DNA of 64,000 nt from Adineta vaga (GCA_021613535.1 CP075492.1:7130001-7194000), one strand, 5' to 3'. Shown: positions 9,577 to 20,624, counted from the stretch's first letter. A program made the numbers and translations. The notes: generated by a model from the letters alone, not told the origin.

Positions 9577-10707
9577 TCAACAAAGAAATGTCCGTGGGCC
9601 TTGTAAACTGTATTTTTGATCTTCATAATATACCTTTGTTATATTTTTCTCCATGAACATCATCACAATTTCCTTGAGATCTTCATCTTTCATGTAGTTA
9701 TTTTTAATATATAAATCTTTCATTGTTGTAATATCATAAATGTCTTTCGGTAGAGAATATAGTAGATTACCATTTAAATTCAGTTCGACAAGATTATTAA
9801 CTCGTCGAATAAAGGGAGTCAAATAACGAATTAAATTATCAGAAAAGAAAAAATTTTTCTTCTCATTTGTTTCACTACCTAATGTTTCAATACCAAAAAT
9901 ATCTGTTAGTTGATTTGTTCCCATTTGTAAATCTTTCAACTTTGGTAAATGATTTGGAATAAACTCGATAGAACAGTTATCTGCATGTAAAACCTTTAAA
10001 TTAGAATGTCCATTGAGATTGTGAATAGATCTAAGTTGTTTGTTATTTCTTAAATCCAAAGTATCTAAAGAATCCAGTTTTTTAATAGTTGATGGTATTG
10101 AGCTTAACTTGTTATCCTGTAGAGATAACTTTGTTAATGAGGATAGTTTTCCAATAAAGTCTGGTAAAGTTTCTAAATCTGTATTGGTTATCTTGAGTGA
10201 TCGAAGAAATCTTAATTCTCCTATTACTTCCGGCAAATGAGTAATAGGAACATTACGAATAGTTAACTTAGTTAATAATGGTGCTAATCGTTTGTTTATC
10301 TTTGGTGCTTGATGAAGAGATTCTTCAAATGTAGTATTTTGTATGACTAGTTCTTCTAAATATTGTAAATAAAATATCGTCGATGGTACATATATTTCGT
10401 TTACGATCTTCAATCGCTTGATGTTTCCATTTTTATTCTTCTCCCAAGCCGTAAATGGTGAATCCCAAGAGGGAGACGTAACTTGAAATGGAAATAGTCG
10501 ACAAATTTCATCTTCATTTTTATGGTGAGTATGATCAGATGATAAACTTTCACGAAGCGAATCTACAATTATTAAAACAATAAAGATAATATAATATAAA
10601 ATAGATGTTTGATAATTACCTGATAGAAAGTTTTTTCGTTTTCCGATGGAATGAGATTGAATGTGTATAAAACAGTTTATCAGCACAACTGCAGTAAGTA
10701 ATTTCAT
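9577..10707 (-). CDS. Secreted leucine-rich-repeat protein, cluster copy 2
   Basis: Exon 1 (10620-10707) gives the signal peptide MKLLTAVVLINCFIHIQS. A 57-base intron (10563-10619, phase 1) joins it to exon 2 (9577-10562), for about 357 residues in all. The mature protein begins with an acidic/His stretch (DHTHHKNEDE), a Cys and LFPFQV, matching the C-LPFQ start of the other copies. About nine LRRs follow (LEELVIQNTTF, LTKLSLQDNKLSSIP, LDTLDLRNNKQLRSI, LVELNLNGNLLYSLP), broken by GIETLGSETNEKKNFFFSDN. The intron length is divisible by three and has no stop, so an unspliced message would also stay in frame. No membrane anchor is seen. Function is unknown; it is probably extracellular. Confidence 0.8.
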   Translation of the reverse strand: MKLLTAVVLINCFIHIQSHSIGKRKNFLSGNYQTSILYYIIFIVLIIVDSLRESLSSDHTHHKNEDEICRLFPFQVTSPSWDSPFTAWEKNKNGNIKRLKIVNEIYVPSTIFYLQYLEELVIQNTTFEESLHQAPKINKRLAPLLTKLTIRNVPITHLPEVIGELRFLRSLKITNTDLETLPDFIGKLSSLTKLSLQDNKLSSIPSTIKKLDSLDTLDLRNNKQLRSIHNLNGHSNLKVLHADNCSIEFIPNHLPKLKDLQMGTNQLTDIFGIETLGSETNEKKNFFFSDNLIRYLTPFIRRVNNLVELNLNGNLLYSLPKDIYDITTMKDLYIKNNYMKDEDLKEIVMMFMEKNITKVYYEDQKYSLQGPRTFLC

Positions 10708-11179
10708 TTTTATTTCTCTCCTCTCGTTAAAAGCAACGCTTTAAATACTCTCGTTCCCCAGTATCGATGACTAACCTTCCTCTCCGACGATTGATCCGCG
10801 AAAAGCGACAATTTTTTCTTGTTCGTTTTTTTCATAGTTATGACGAAATTTAATACAGTACCGTTGTATCCGTACTAAATGAACTTCTAACTTTACCTAC
10901 TCAAACATTTCATTTTATTTTCATTGTAAAAATATCGTCAGAATGTCAATATTATGAAATATATTTGACATTCATCATAAGGAAAGAATAAAACTATTTG
11001 TTTGCATAACTTGTTTATCTTCTCATATCTTTTAAATTCAAATCAATATTTTCTACTAGATAACTTAATTTCAATATTAATTTTTTTACTCCTATGATAT
11101 AAGGTCGTCATGTTTGATTTATTGCAAAGGAAGAAATATGTATATTACATTTCCCATCATTCTCATTTGTTAATATCAA

Positions 11180-11187
11180 TGACGTCA
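11180..11187. promoter_or_regulatory. CRE-like palindrome TGACGTCA
   Basis: Exact consensus for CREB/ATF-type bZIP factors, 473 bases upstream of the start of LRR copy 2. Function is inferred from the motif alone. Confidence 0.3.
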
Positions 11188-11288
11188 TTATGCACCTAAA
11201 ATAATGTTTCCAACATAAATTAAACTTGGTATTTTCTTCTATTCATAACTGATTAAAACAGGAAAGTAATATTTAAAATATTCACACT

Positions 11289-11296
11289 TGACGTCA
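11289..11296. promoter_or_regulatory. Second CRE-like palindrome TGACGTCA
   Basis: A second exact copy 109 bases from the first. Two perfect 8-mers this close are unlikely by chance in AT-rich DNA, which makes a bZIP-responsive promoter or enhancer for LRR copy 2 plausible. Confidence 0.3.
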
Positions 11297-11564
11297 TGAA
11301 AGTACTCAGTCTTATTATCGTCTTAGAGATTAACCTTTGTAATAGGCATACTTAATGACTAAATTCTCCCACCGAGATGTGAGAAATCATCACATTTTAG
11401 AATTTTATCTATTCGTTAAGTCAATTTACAAAGTATTTCAAATCAATTAGATTCAATTTATTTTTCTGAAACAAAAATGTACTCTTCGGTCGATTTCATG
11501 CAACAAAACTTGAAAAAAACACGAAAAGTCTAAATCTATACAATTGTCTATTGAAAAAAATTGA

Positions 11565-12677
11565 TTAAATAGTGGAGATTCGTTGTGGTTTATAAAATAA
11601 TTCTACTGTTGAATTGGTACTATTAAATTGGTTAACGATTCTTTTTAATTCATTCGAATTAAAACGATTGTCTGAGATCAATAAATATCTAAGTGTTTTG
11701 ATCATAAAAATATCTGATGGTAATTGTTTTAACTCATTACTATTTAAATTTAGAGAATAAAGATTATGCACATATTGAATTTGTGGTGGAATGCTTGTAA
11801 TTTGATTTCCATCAAAATAAAAATAAACTTTAGTATCACTTTTTGAACCTAATGTACGAATGTTGACTAGATCTTTTAATTTATTATTTGCCATGTATAA
11901 ATCTGTTAATTTGGGCAGATTGATTGGGAGTTTTTCAATGGAACAATTATTTGCTTGGATAACACGGAGAAAAGGATGATCATTGAGCTGTTCAATTGAA
12001 TGAAGAAAAGGATTATTACTGAGATCGATTTGTCTTAATGAGACGATATTGATAATTGGTCTTGGTAAAATTTCCAACGAATTATATGATAAACATATAT
12101 ATATTAAATTCGTTAGATCACCAATAGATTCGGGGAGAATACGAAGATATGTTCGAACTAATTCAAGTGTTCTAAGATTTTTTAACTTACCAATTTGTTC
12201 GGGTAAAACATTAATAATTGTATCAAAAATTCCCAAATTAATTAATGTTGGCGCTAAACGTTCAATTTCTCGTGGAATTCGACCATCAGGAAAATTTGTT
12301 TTGCGTATATACAGTTCTTTCAAATGTTTAAAGCAAAAAATTATAGATGAAAATGTTCGTTCATTGGCAATATTTAAATAATAGAGATGATCATCTTTAT
12401 CCATTAAAGCATATGTTTTGTGTGATAATTTTTGTGAATAAGGATTAAGATCTATTTGGAATGGTAATGATGATAAAATATCATGATCAGTTTGATATTT
12501 TAAACAATCAAGTTTGGAATTTGACCCTAGAATATATTTAAAGAAACAACATACATTTAAATGATAAATAATTAGTTTATTATTCACCTGATCGATGTTG
12601 AGTAATACTTGCGAAAGAACTGCATAAAATAATAGTGTAAATTCGAAGAAAAGAAACATTTTGAGATGATGCGCCAT
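11565..12677 (-). CDS. Secreted leucine-rich-repeat protein, cluster copy 3
   Basis: The open frame encodes up to 370 residues. It starts MAHHLKMFLFFEFTLLFYAV, a signal peptide or anchor. The body has a Cys (KLDCLKYQ), SLPFQI, then LRRs (LKELYIRKTNF, LRTLELVRTYLRILP, LIYICLSYNSLEILP, LYSLNLNSNELKQLP) and the shared island as NIRTLGSKSDTKVYFYFDGN. Like copy 2, it has a GT-AG segment (12527-12587) directly after the signal peptide. However, it is 61 bases long and removing it would shift the frame, while the unspliced frame is open throughout. Either the intron is retained or lost as coding sequence, a different donor is used, or the copy is damaged. Secretion and extracellular location are inferred; the ligand is unknown. 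Confidence 0.7.
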   Translation of the reverse strand: MAHHLKMFLFFEFTLLFYAVLSQVLLNIDQVNNKLIIYHLNVCCFFKYILGSNSKLDCLKYQTDHDILSSLPFQIDLNPYSQKLSHKTYALMDKDDHLYYLNIANERTFSSIIFCFKHLKELYIRKTNFPDGRIPREIERLAPTLINLGIFDTIINVLPEQIGKLKNLRTLELVRTYLRILPESIGDLTNLIYICLSYNSLEILPRPIINIVSLRQIDLSNNPFLHSIEQLNDHPFLRVIQANNCSIEKLPINLPKLTDLYMANNKLKDLVNIRTLGSKSDTKVYFYFDGNQITSIPPQIQYVHNLYSLNLNSNELKQLPSDIFMIKTLRYLLISDNRFNSNELKRIVNQFNSTNSTVELFYKPQRISTI

Positions 12678-13683
12678 TTTTTTAATTTATATAATATGTG
12701 TCTATATCTAAAAAGAACAATATATACATATATATATTTATGCGAGGGTGTGCAGTTTGTCATTCAATGTGTTTCACAGAAGAAGAAAATTTCTTTCTTT
12801 TCATGTGCATGTAAGACATTGTCATTGCGAAATAATTTAAACAAGAGAAGACTTGATGTATCGACGGAGCGATATAAACCGGAAAAATAAAAGCTTGGAA
12901 ATTTCCGATAACCACAGATGAATCATGTATATTCAATTGCATCATCCTTATTTTTATTCATATCGAACAGTTATTGATTCTTGTTTTTACAGATTGTATC
13001 ATCAAATCAAATGTTTCTGAGGATTGTTTTTAACAAATATCGTGTCGTGTACAAAAATGAATAGAACTTTCGAGAATAAAACAGTTTTTCGATCATGATT
13101 TATCGTGTGGGTAAAATATGAATAATAACGTGCACTTCATTAGCATGGAGGCAAGAGGATAAATAAAATCACTTCTCATTTTTGCAACAAATTTCATTTA
13201 ATTATGCAAAACATGGAAGAAAAAAAAACACAAGGTCGATTAATACAAATAAACAATCTTGTAATAATATAAATCATGATGACTTAAGTATTGTGGTATA
13301 GTACAATTGTTCTGTTTCTTCCCTACTTGACTAGTCAATCGAAATGAATATGAAAACATAATTACTCATTCTATACGATTATTAACTACGATAAATACAT
13401 AAATTTATGTATTTCTTTTACGAATTTATCTTATCATTCTTAATTTTAGATAATTGCAAAGATATTTATCGCTGTCATATTTGAATATGATAATTATATA
13501 TAAAGCCGAAGATTTCCAATCACTAAAATGTTTTTAATCAAAAACAAAAAAGAAAATGAACGAATAATAATACTGGTCTTTTCAAACGATTTTCTCTGTC
13601 TAAAATAAACGAACAATAAAACAACAAGATCAATAACAGGAAATAAAGTGTGTTGCAGTTTAAAGTTTAGTTAAATGAGATCT
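12678..13683. other. AT-rich spacer, nothing recognised
   Basis: Holds the upstream region of LRR copy 3 and the 3' region of SSR4. Short TATATA runs occur near 12720-12740. No supported gene or repeat. Confidence 0.4.
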
Positions 13684-14475
13684 TTAACTAAGAATTTTCG
13701 ATCGTTCACGATATGCAGCCCACCAAATAAGTCCAAAAGTACAAACAGCAAAGAATTCACTGGGTAACCATGGACCATAACTTACACCCTAGAAAGCAAC
13801 CATTATATTGAAAATAGTTATTATTTAAAACAAAACAAATATCTTACGGGATGATATAATTCAACTTGACCAAATGGTTTAACTGTTTTCATTGCGTCAT
13901 CTGTACGAGCCTAAGAAACTCAATCTATTGTATCTATTTGATTTGTCTGAAATTTTCTTACTTTACGTAAAGTAGAGTACGAATCATCGTCATATAATTT
14001 GATTTTGGTACGTCCTGATGCTAATTCCTTATGTGTATTTGCGGCTACACCGATCTATACACACAGAATGTCCTTGTACTTTATCTATTACGTAAAAACA
14101 CAAATCCTTACAAAATATTTGCCAGGTGCTGAAGCTGATTGTGCGCATGGAACAACTTGGCCATTGATATCAGCATAGAGAGTACTTGGCTAAATATTGT
14201 ATCAGTTATTTGTATAATAGAAATGAATTTTAGTTCAACATACTTGTTTTCCATTTTTACATTTTACGGTAAGTTCAAGTTGAGCAGCTGATTCAGCGGT
14301 TAAACGTGCATCTCTTGTAGAATGTGAGGTAACCTTAAATTCTGGTGATTCGCAAACTTGACCTGATTTTGAAAAGGAAATTTTCGATAAAATTTTCAAG
14401 ATATAAACGTAATGAATTTGTTTTACCGTTGACTAAAGCGATTAGAGCAAGAGCAGCTAACACTATACGAAACAT
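13684..14475 (-). CDS. SSR4: Translocon-associated protein delta (SSR4)
   Basis: Six exons with five short introns encode about 170 residues. The first exon (14427-14475) is the signal peptide MFRIVLAALALIALVNG. The lumenal domain has VCESPEFKVTSHSTRDARLT, AQLELTVKCKNGKQ, STLYADINGQVVPCAQ, IKLYDDDSYSTLRK and ARTDDAMK. One membrane span follows (WLPSEFFAVCTFGLIWWAAY) with a short cytosolic tail RERSKILS. The pattern matches vertebrate TRAP-delta (LTCKNRVQNMALYADVGG, VRFFDEESYSLLRKAQ, GPWVSTEVLA). TRAP-delta is a subunit of the TRAP complex beside the Sec61 channel and assists protein entry into the ER. It is transcribed divergently from SDF2, another ER protein. Confidence 0.93.
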
Positions 14476-14822
14476 TTTGGAAAAGTAGTGATAGTGAAAC
14501 GAACGAACGACTGGTTTGATGTATGTGGTCTGTATCGTGGCAAAATCCAAAATATATTGTTGATAAAATACATACTTTTCGCTCATTGGTGGAGATGAAT
14601 TGCAACAATAGATGGCGAAATACATCTTTCAAAAAATTCAACTTGTCATTTTTCTCAGAATTAAAATTAAAATTTGAATAAAAAAAATTAAGAAAATAAT
14701 CTTTTTTTATGATTAGTTCATATCCACCAATCGATAAAGCCCAGAGACTTAAAAAAATGAATTCATTTTTTCTTCTCTCTCTCTTTCTTTTCTTTTTTTT
14801 GTTTCTTCAGCAAACGAATAAG
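14476..14822. promoter_or_regulatory. Bidirectional promoter region between SSR4 and SDF2
   Basis: The two start codons are 347 bases apart and point away from each other. Inside are inverted CCAAT-type boxes: ATTGGTGG at 14585-14592 and CCACCAAT at 14724-14731. They are exact reverse complements and sit roughly symmetrically. The canonical ER-stress element (CCAAT-N9-CCACG) is not present as such. Shared control is inferred from geometry and from both products working in the ER. Confidence 0.5.
14790..14810 (+). promoter_or_regulatory. Candidate trans-splice acceptor before SDF2
   Basis: A long T/C run ends in TTTCTTCAG at 14802-14810, 12 bases before the ATG, with no obvious upstream coding exon. 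Bdelloids are known to add a spliced leader to many messages. This site has the right shape for that, although an ordinary 5' UTR intron would look the same. Confidence 0.45.
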
Positions 14823-15786
14823 ATGAATATTATCGTTCAATGTTCACTTTTAATCTTTTTATTTGATTCCGTATTAACTCAACAAGATGCTGTTACGTGT
14901 AGTTCAACATTTAAATTGGTAAATCAACAATCGGGTGATAGATTACATTCGCATGATGTCAAATATGGCTCTGGTAGTGGACAGCAAGTAGGTCATATTA
15001 TGTTCATTTCGTTTTAGTTATTCTTTTTTTTCTTCTTTCTCTTTCTAGTCTGTTACGGGTTCACCGAATGCAGATGATGTGAATAGTTATTGGCAAGTTC
15101 AGGGTGAAAATTGTGATCGAGGGTATGAAGAGAGAAAGAATTGGACTGTAATTATTTTGTTTGATATACTAGAGTACCGATTAAATGTGATAGTATTATA
15201 CGATTAATTCATGTAGTAACGAAAAGATATTTACATAGTCATGATTTTGCATCGCCATTATCACATAATCAAGAAGTTTCGGCATTTGGTGAAGATGGAG
15301 TTGGTGATGCAGGTGATCGATGGAAGGTGATGTGTACAGGTAGAAATGATTATTGGTTACGAAAAGATGGAATTAGATTGCAACATGTAGTTACTGGAAA
15401 GTAAGTTATATGACTAGAAAGGACAAGTTGAGATTTTCAATAGAAACTCTTGATATTTGAAAAGTATAACATTATGTTTGAGGTCAAGTAGTAATAGTGA
15501 ATATATTGAATCTCTCGTTGAAAAATTCTCAGTCATATAACTAATTTTATCGTATAACATATTTCATTTTAGATACCTTCATTTAACTGGTGATACTTAC
15601 GGTCGACCAATTCATGGTCAAAAAGAAATTTCTTGTTATTCGCATGCTAACAGTCAAAATATTTGGAAAGTTGATGCCGGTGTCTATATTCGTACATCTT
15701 CAGAATCTGTTTCATCAACGCGAGATGAACAATCCGATACACGTTCACAATCGACATCTACTGATCATTTTGATGATGAACTTTAA
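14823..15786 (+). CDS. SDF2: Stromal cell-derived factor 2 (MIR-domain ER protein)
   Basis: Four exons (14823-14987, 15049-15122, 15173-15400, 15573-15786) encode about 226 residues. A signal peptide (MNIIVQCSLLIFLFDSVLTQ) precedes three MIR repeats. The diagnostic text is FKLVNQQSGDRLHSHDVKYG, SGSGQQSVTGSPNADDVNSY, PIKCDSIIRLIHVVTKRYLH, SHDFASPLSHNQEVSAFGED, GDRWKVMC and YGRPIHGQKEISCY. It aligns almost residue for residue with human SDF2/SDF2L1 (LHSHDVRYGSGSGQQSVTG, NQEVSAFGE, YGRPISGQKEV). The Ser-rich tail ends FDDEL, a KDEL-like ER retention signal. SDF2 works with ERdj3 and BiP in protein quality control. First gene of a four-gene head-to-tail run. Confidence 0.95.
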
Positions 15787-16083
15787 TTACACATCTATTA
15801 ATTATTTGTTTTTTTTTCCTTTTAGGTTAAATTACACTTTTTTTTTGGTTAATTAACAGAAAGAGAGTACAACAAAGATTTTTTTCTTCTTCTTCTTCTA
15901 CTCTTTCCTCGATTGTATGTTCGATGACATTCTTTCCCTTTACGTTCATTTGTTTATTTAAGATTAAATCTAAGTATTACTCGTCTTTCCTCTTTCTCTC
16001 TCATGTTAAATCTATAGACATATCATAAAGTCATTCTAGATTTGTTTGTATGCGAGTGTATTTAGCGAACAAATCATTCTACA
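15787..16083 (+). other. SDF2-PTPN intergenic gap
   Basis: 297 bases of T-rich 3' UTR-like sequence with several C/T runs, ending in an acceptor-like TATTTAG at 16059-16065, 18 bases before the next ATG. No clear AATAAA is present, so polyadenylation of SDF2 may use a variant signal. Confidence 0.4.
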
Positions 16084-19000
16084 ATGCCATCCCTATTTGG
16101 TAAAAGTCATCTTTATCGTTATGATATTCAAGGTGGTGCGAAAAGTCATTATCTTGTTTTTGTACATTTACCATGTTTATCTACACATTTAAAACATCTC
16201 TATCAATTGTCTTTAATACCATTTAATGAATATGAACAAGAAACAATTGAATGTTTAATGAATTATAATAGTTTAACAAATGATTGTATTCATTATTTAT
16301 TTCAACGACTTCATATACGTGATGAAAAACTTTCCAATTGTTTTGCTTTATCTTATTTTAATAAGATAAATAATCAATCCTATTGGCTTGATCCAAATCT
16401 ATCGATGAAACAACAAATACCGAAATCAGAAACGAAACCAAATTTAACATTTACAATGTTACTCTATCCACCGGTGCCTTATGGAATTACAGATGAAAAA
16501 GCTCGGTAATAAATCAATGATGATTGTAATGAAAGAATAAATCATGAAAATTTTATTTAGACGAATTTTTTATCAACAACTTTTCTGTAATTTTATATCG
16601 TCAATGTATACAATACCAAAAAATCTCATTGAAACATTAGCAGCTTATTTTCTTCGGGGTAAGATTTGATTAATTCGATAAAACTTGAACATTTTGTTTG
16701 AAATAAAGGTTGTTTTGACAATAAATTCGATGCAGATAAAAATCGTGATATTCTTCGATTGATTATAACAGCAGTAAGATATCAACATTTGCGTTTTCGT
16801 TTGTTTTCGTTTTTCTATGAATTATATAAACTCTTTGTCAAAGGTTGGCCTTTCCGAAGAAAATACGGATGAAATTAAAGAGAAAATTATTGAATTATAT
16901 CAAGATTTACATGGAATTGATAAACAATCAGCACAAAATCAATTTGTTCATCAATTATCACAATCGAATACTTATGGAATGACACATTTTGAACTTAAAG
17001 TATAACTAAATATTTCATTTCTTCTCTTAAATCATTCCTTGTTTTTTTTGTCTCTTCAGAATACATTGAATGAAGTGACTCATCTCGGACTTAATCACAA
17101 TGGTATTCATTCTCGTTCGTTATTAAGAAATGAATTTAAACTCGTAGCTTGGTAAATTGAAATCCAACTTTTCTTTAACATCTATCTCTTGTTTTTTATT
17201 ATTCACTAGTTGGCATGATATTCTATCTATTTCATCGAATAAACAACGTCAGATAACAATTACGACAAAACATGGTAGTACTAATATTCATACACTTATT
17301 TATTATACAGATTCAGCAAGTTATAATCGTTATTGTCTTCGTTTATTCCAACTTTTTTTAAATCATTTTTTTAAATATTCATCCAATCAATCAGAGTAAA
17401 AGTTCTATATTCATCAAAACTATTATTTCAATTTCTTCTTCCTATAGAAACATTCCAAAATTAGAAACACCAGTGATGAAAAAATCCATATTAATCCATG
17501 GAGCAAGTGTACCTGATCTGCGTTCTGACGGTGAATCATTAAGTAATGATCGTACACCACCATCGGCATCATCATCAACGCGTTCATCAAATAATAGTTC
17601 GAATATGTGGACAGGTAGTTTACCAAATTTAACTGTACAATTATCCTCTCGACAACAACCAACGAATGGTAAACCAAAACAAAAAACAGATCCATATACA
17701 ACATTTGCTGATAATTTAAATCATATCGAAGAACAAGAAACAATCTCACCTATTCCTATTAAGGTAAAACTATAAGTAGGATTAAGAAAATCACATTCTT
17801 TCTACAGTTATGATTGTGAATGTTTCTCATTCTACACTCAGATATTTTTTAGTAAATCATATCTCAATAGAAGAATAATCTTCTCTATTGAATCATTACT
17901 ATTGTCTTATGCAAATATTGACATATTGTATTGTGATGTAAACGAAAGATACAATTGAATTCTATGTTCATTTACTTTGTCTAGAAAGGTTCACCACGAC
18001 GTTCATTACCAGTTCCATATCAATCTCAATCACCGATGCTTAAAAAGGTAAAAAATTTTCTACTATTTTCAGCAATTTCTTTGTATCGCACGTTGTTTTC
18101 ATCTTGATCTTAATCTTAATCCCTTTTCTTTTGGGTAGTTATCGCATTATTCTTTGCTTACATCTACTACCAGTCTTGGTCTATCATGTTCTCTTGCTAC
18201 ATTTAATAAATCCTCTATTTCACCATCGATTATGAATGTTTCGAAAACTTCATCATCGATTCATCTTTCACCATGTTTTTCATGCGAATGTCTTCATCGG
18301 AATGATCAAGTAAGTGTCCTACAAATGTATATACATGCTGCATGATAAATATATGCAAGTTGAAAACGCATGCAACGTTTGATTTGTTTCGTTCTTCTTC
18401 TTTCAATTTGTTCGTTCTTCCGTTTTTTTTGTTACATCCATATATATATATATAGTTGACAGTTTGTCATTGATATGACATTTGTGTTGTGATTTACCTT
18501 GTTATATGACTCTCTCGTTGAGGTCTTTCACTATCTGCATGTAAATGAGTGGAACAATTGTTGAAGCATGTGCATGAGATATGATTTGATTCCGTATAAG
18601 TATTATTCATTTTTCTAGGATTCACTTCGACATTCACCATCGACTGTATCAGCAATATCAACTACTAGTCGAACATTTGTAGTAAGTCAAATTTTCAATT
18701 GACATCGAATCAAATGAGTTCTACATGATTTTGTTTTTTGTTGTCTTTACAGAATTCACGAACATATCTTTCATCGACCTCAGTACCACTCGAAGTTGAT
18801 ACTGTTAGCGTTCATGATGATGCACCAACAGATATTTGGGTAAGATTTTAGAATGTATATTTGAATTCGTGAGGTATTTAGATATTATTATAGAAAATGA
18901 ATAATTTATTACGCAGGTGAGAAATTTTCCCTCTCTCTCTCTCTACATAACTGACATATTGTAACCAACTGCTTATTATCCTATTGCTTGCATTTTGTTT

Positions 19001-20335
19001 TGGATTTATCAAATCATCTCTATGCTTGATTTGACGTACATAATGACAAAATAACATACTGAAAAGAAACATCAATCGCAAAATAGAGGAATCAATGTTC
19101 ATTGTCCTTATGTAAAATGCATCCGTTCAGATGATATTAGATATATTTGCTCACTGAAAATAAAGTAAACCTTTTGAATTGAAGCATTTTGTTACATATA
19201 ACATTTTAACCGCTCAATGTAACAATCTTCTGACACTTGACAGGTTTCAGGTTTCGAAATGTTAGAATATATCAAAATCGAGCTTTTGATATTAATCGAA
19301 TCTTTCAACTTTTTAGTTATCGGATTTTGATTCCAAAATATTGAACAATACTATCTACGATGAATTTGATTCGATTCCACTTGCTCGTATCAATAGTTCG
19401 ATTCAAGATGGACGATTAAGTGAAAATATTCGTCGAAATCGTTACGCTGATGTCATTCCATATGATGATACACGTGTTCGATTAATTCCAACGAAAGAAA
19501 ATCTTCATGGTTATATCAATGCATCTCATGTAAAAATTCGTGTCGAAAACACCATATATTCATACATAGCAGCGGAATCACCATTACCATTCACAGTCTA
19601 TGATTTTTGGCGAATGATATCTGGTAGTAATGTACATGTGATTGTAATGTTAATTGGTAATGATTCTCAATTATGTGCAAATTATTTTCCTAAGAATAAA
19701 AATGAAAAATGTCGAACAGATGAATTTGAAATTGAATTAATATCGGAACAAAATCGACAAGATTTTCATATACGACATTTACGATTGACAGTTATTAATG
19801 GAAAACGAACACGAACGATTGTTCATTTACAATATACAGCATGGGATGAAGCACAAATACCACTTGATACTTCATCATTTATAAGTAAAAAACGAGACAT
19901 AAGATGATTTTTGATACATAAAGAAATCTTTGTTTAGATTTCGTTAATGTTGCTAATAGTTTTCGAAGACATTATGGTGAAACAAATCCATGTCTAGTTC
20001 ATTGTACTGCTGGGTAAGAAAAATGATCGTCAGTCTATTTTCACTAACGATCTTCTGAATGAAATTGATAATTTTAGTATTGGCCGTACTGGAATTTTTA
20101 TTCTTATTCATGTTATGATTCAATGTATAACTTTTAACAAGGTAAAATCTTTACTTCAAACTTTTCTTTTCGATTTTCATTCTTTTTGTTTTTATCTCAT
20201 CTTTAGAAAGTAAGTGTTGCAAGTGTTTTGAAAGTCATGCGTGAACATCGTATGTCACTTGTTGATCGAACATATTCTTATGTTTTTGTCTATCGTTGTC
20301 TAATTGATTATCTAAAATCCTCAAGACTTATCTAA
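16084..20335 (+). CDS. FERM-domain protein tyrosine phosphatase, PTPN14/PTPN21 (Pez) type
   Basis: About 15 exons. The amino third is a FERM domain: a ubiquitin-like lobe (SHLYRYDIQGGAKSHYLVFV), an acyl-CoA-binding-like lobe (TFTMLLYPPVPYGITDEKAR, RIFYQQLFCNFISS) and a PH-like lobe (HWD-type: CWHDILSISSNKQRQITITT). A long Ser-rich linker follows. The tyrosine phosphatase domain starts about 19317: ENIRRNRYADVIPYDDTRVR, IPTKENLHGYINASHVKI, LVHCTAGIGRTGIF with the catalytic Cys, and it ends DYLKSSRLI. The last words and the PYDD-R-L-PTKEN run match vertebrate Pez (FLKSSRLI). In the usual WPD loop this protein reads WDEAQIP, where Pez has WPEHG, so the general acid is not a standard Asp. Vertebrate members act at junctions and in Hippo/YAP control. 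The exon at 18779-18840 joins that at 19317 in phase 0. Confidence 0.88.
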
Positions 20336-20624
20336 TTATCAATACGTATACGTCTATCTATTCTCTCTCATTTAAGCATTCCATATTTGTAATTATCTAA
20401 ATATTCTCTTTTTTTTCTTTCTTTTGATATGAAAAACAAATCAAAACTTTTGTCTTTGTACTTATTTTTTTTCTCTCCTCTCTTTGTTCATTTGTGCTTG
20501 ATCAATGCGCTAAACTGTGTTCTTTTTTCTTTTTTTATTGTGTACTTATTCAATAAAACAAAAGCAATAATAAATAATTCAATGAAAAGAAGAGATATTT
20601 GACTTTCTTTCTTCAGATAAGATA
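20336..20624 (+). other. PTPN-COG2 intergenic gap with poly(A) signal and acceptor-like site
   Basis: 289 bases. AATAAA at 20552-20557 is followed 54 bases later by TTCTTTCTTCAG (20605-20616), which lies 8 bases before the COG2 ATG. A poly(A) signal followed closely by an acceptor is the arrangement of trans-spliced operons. Confidence 0.45.

Larger units (their letters stand above)
10708..11564. other. Spacer between LRR copies 2 and 3, with two CRE palindromes
   Basis: AT-rich spacer containing the upstream region of copy 2 and the 3' region of copy 3. Two exact TGACGTCA palindromes lie inside and are listed separately. No gene is seen. Confidence 0.5.

Noticed and set aside
14476-14822. 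Canonical ER-stress element in the SSR4/SDF2 promoter
   Set aside because: CCAAT boxes exist, but no CCACG follows at the required nine-base spacing.
18894-18916. Possible micro-exon (KMNNLLR) of the FERM phosphatase
   Set aside because: It would end in phase 2, whereas the next exon at 19317 must be entered in phase 0. Direct joining of 18840 to 19317 keeps the frame.
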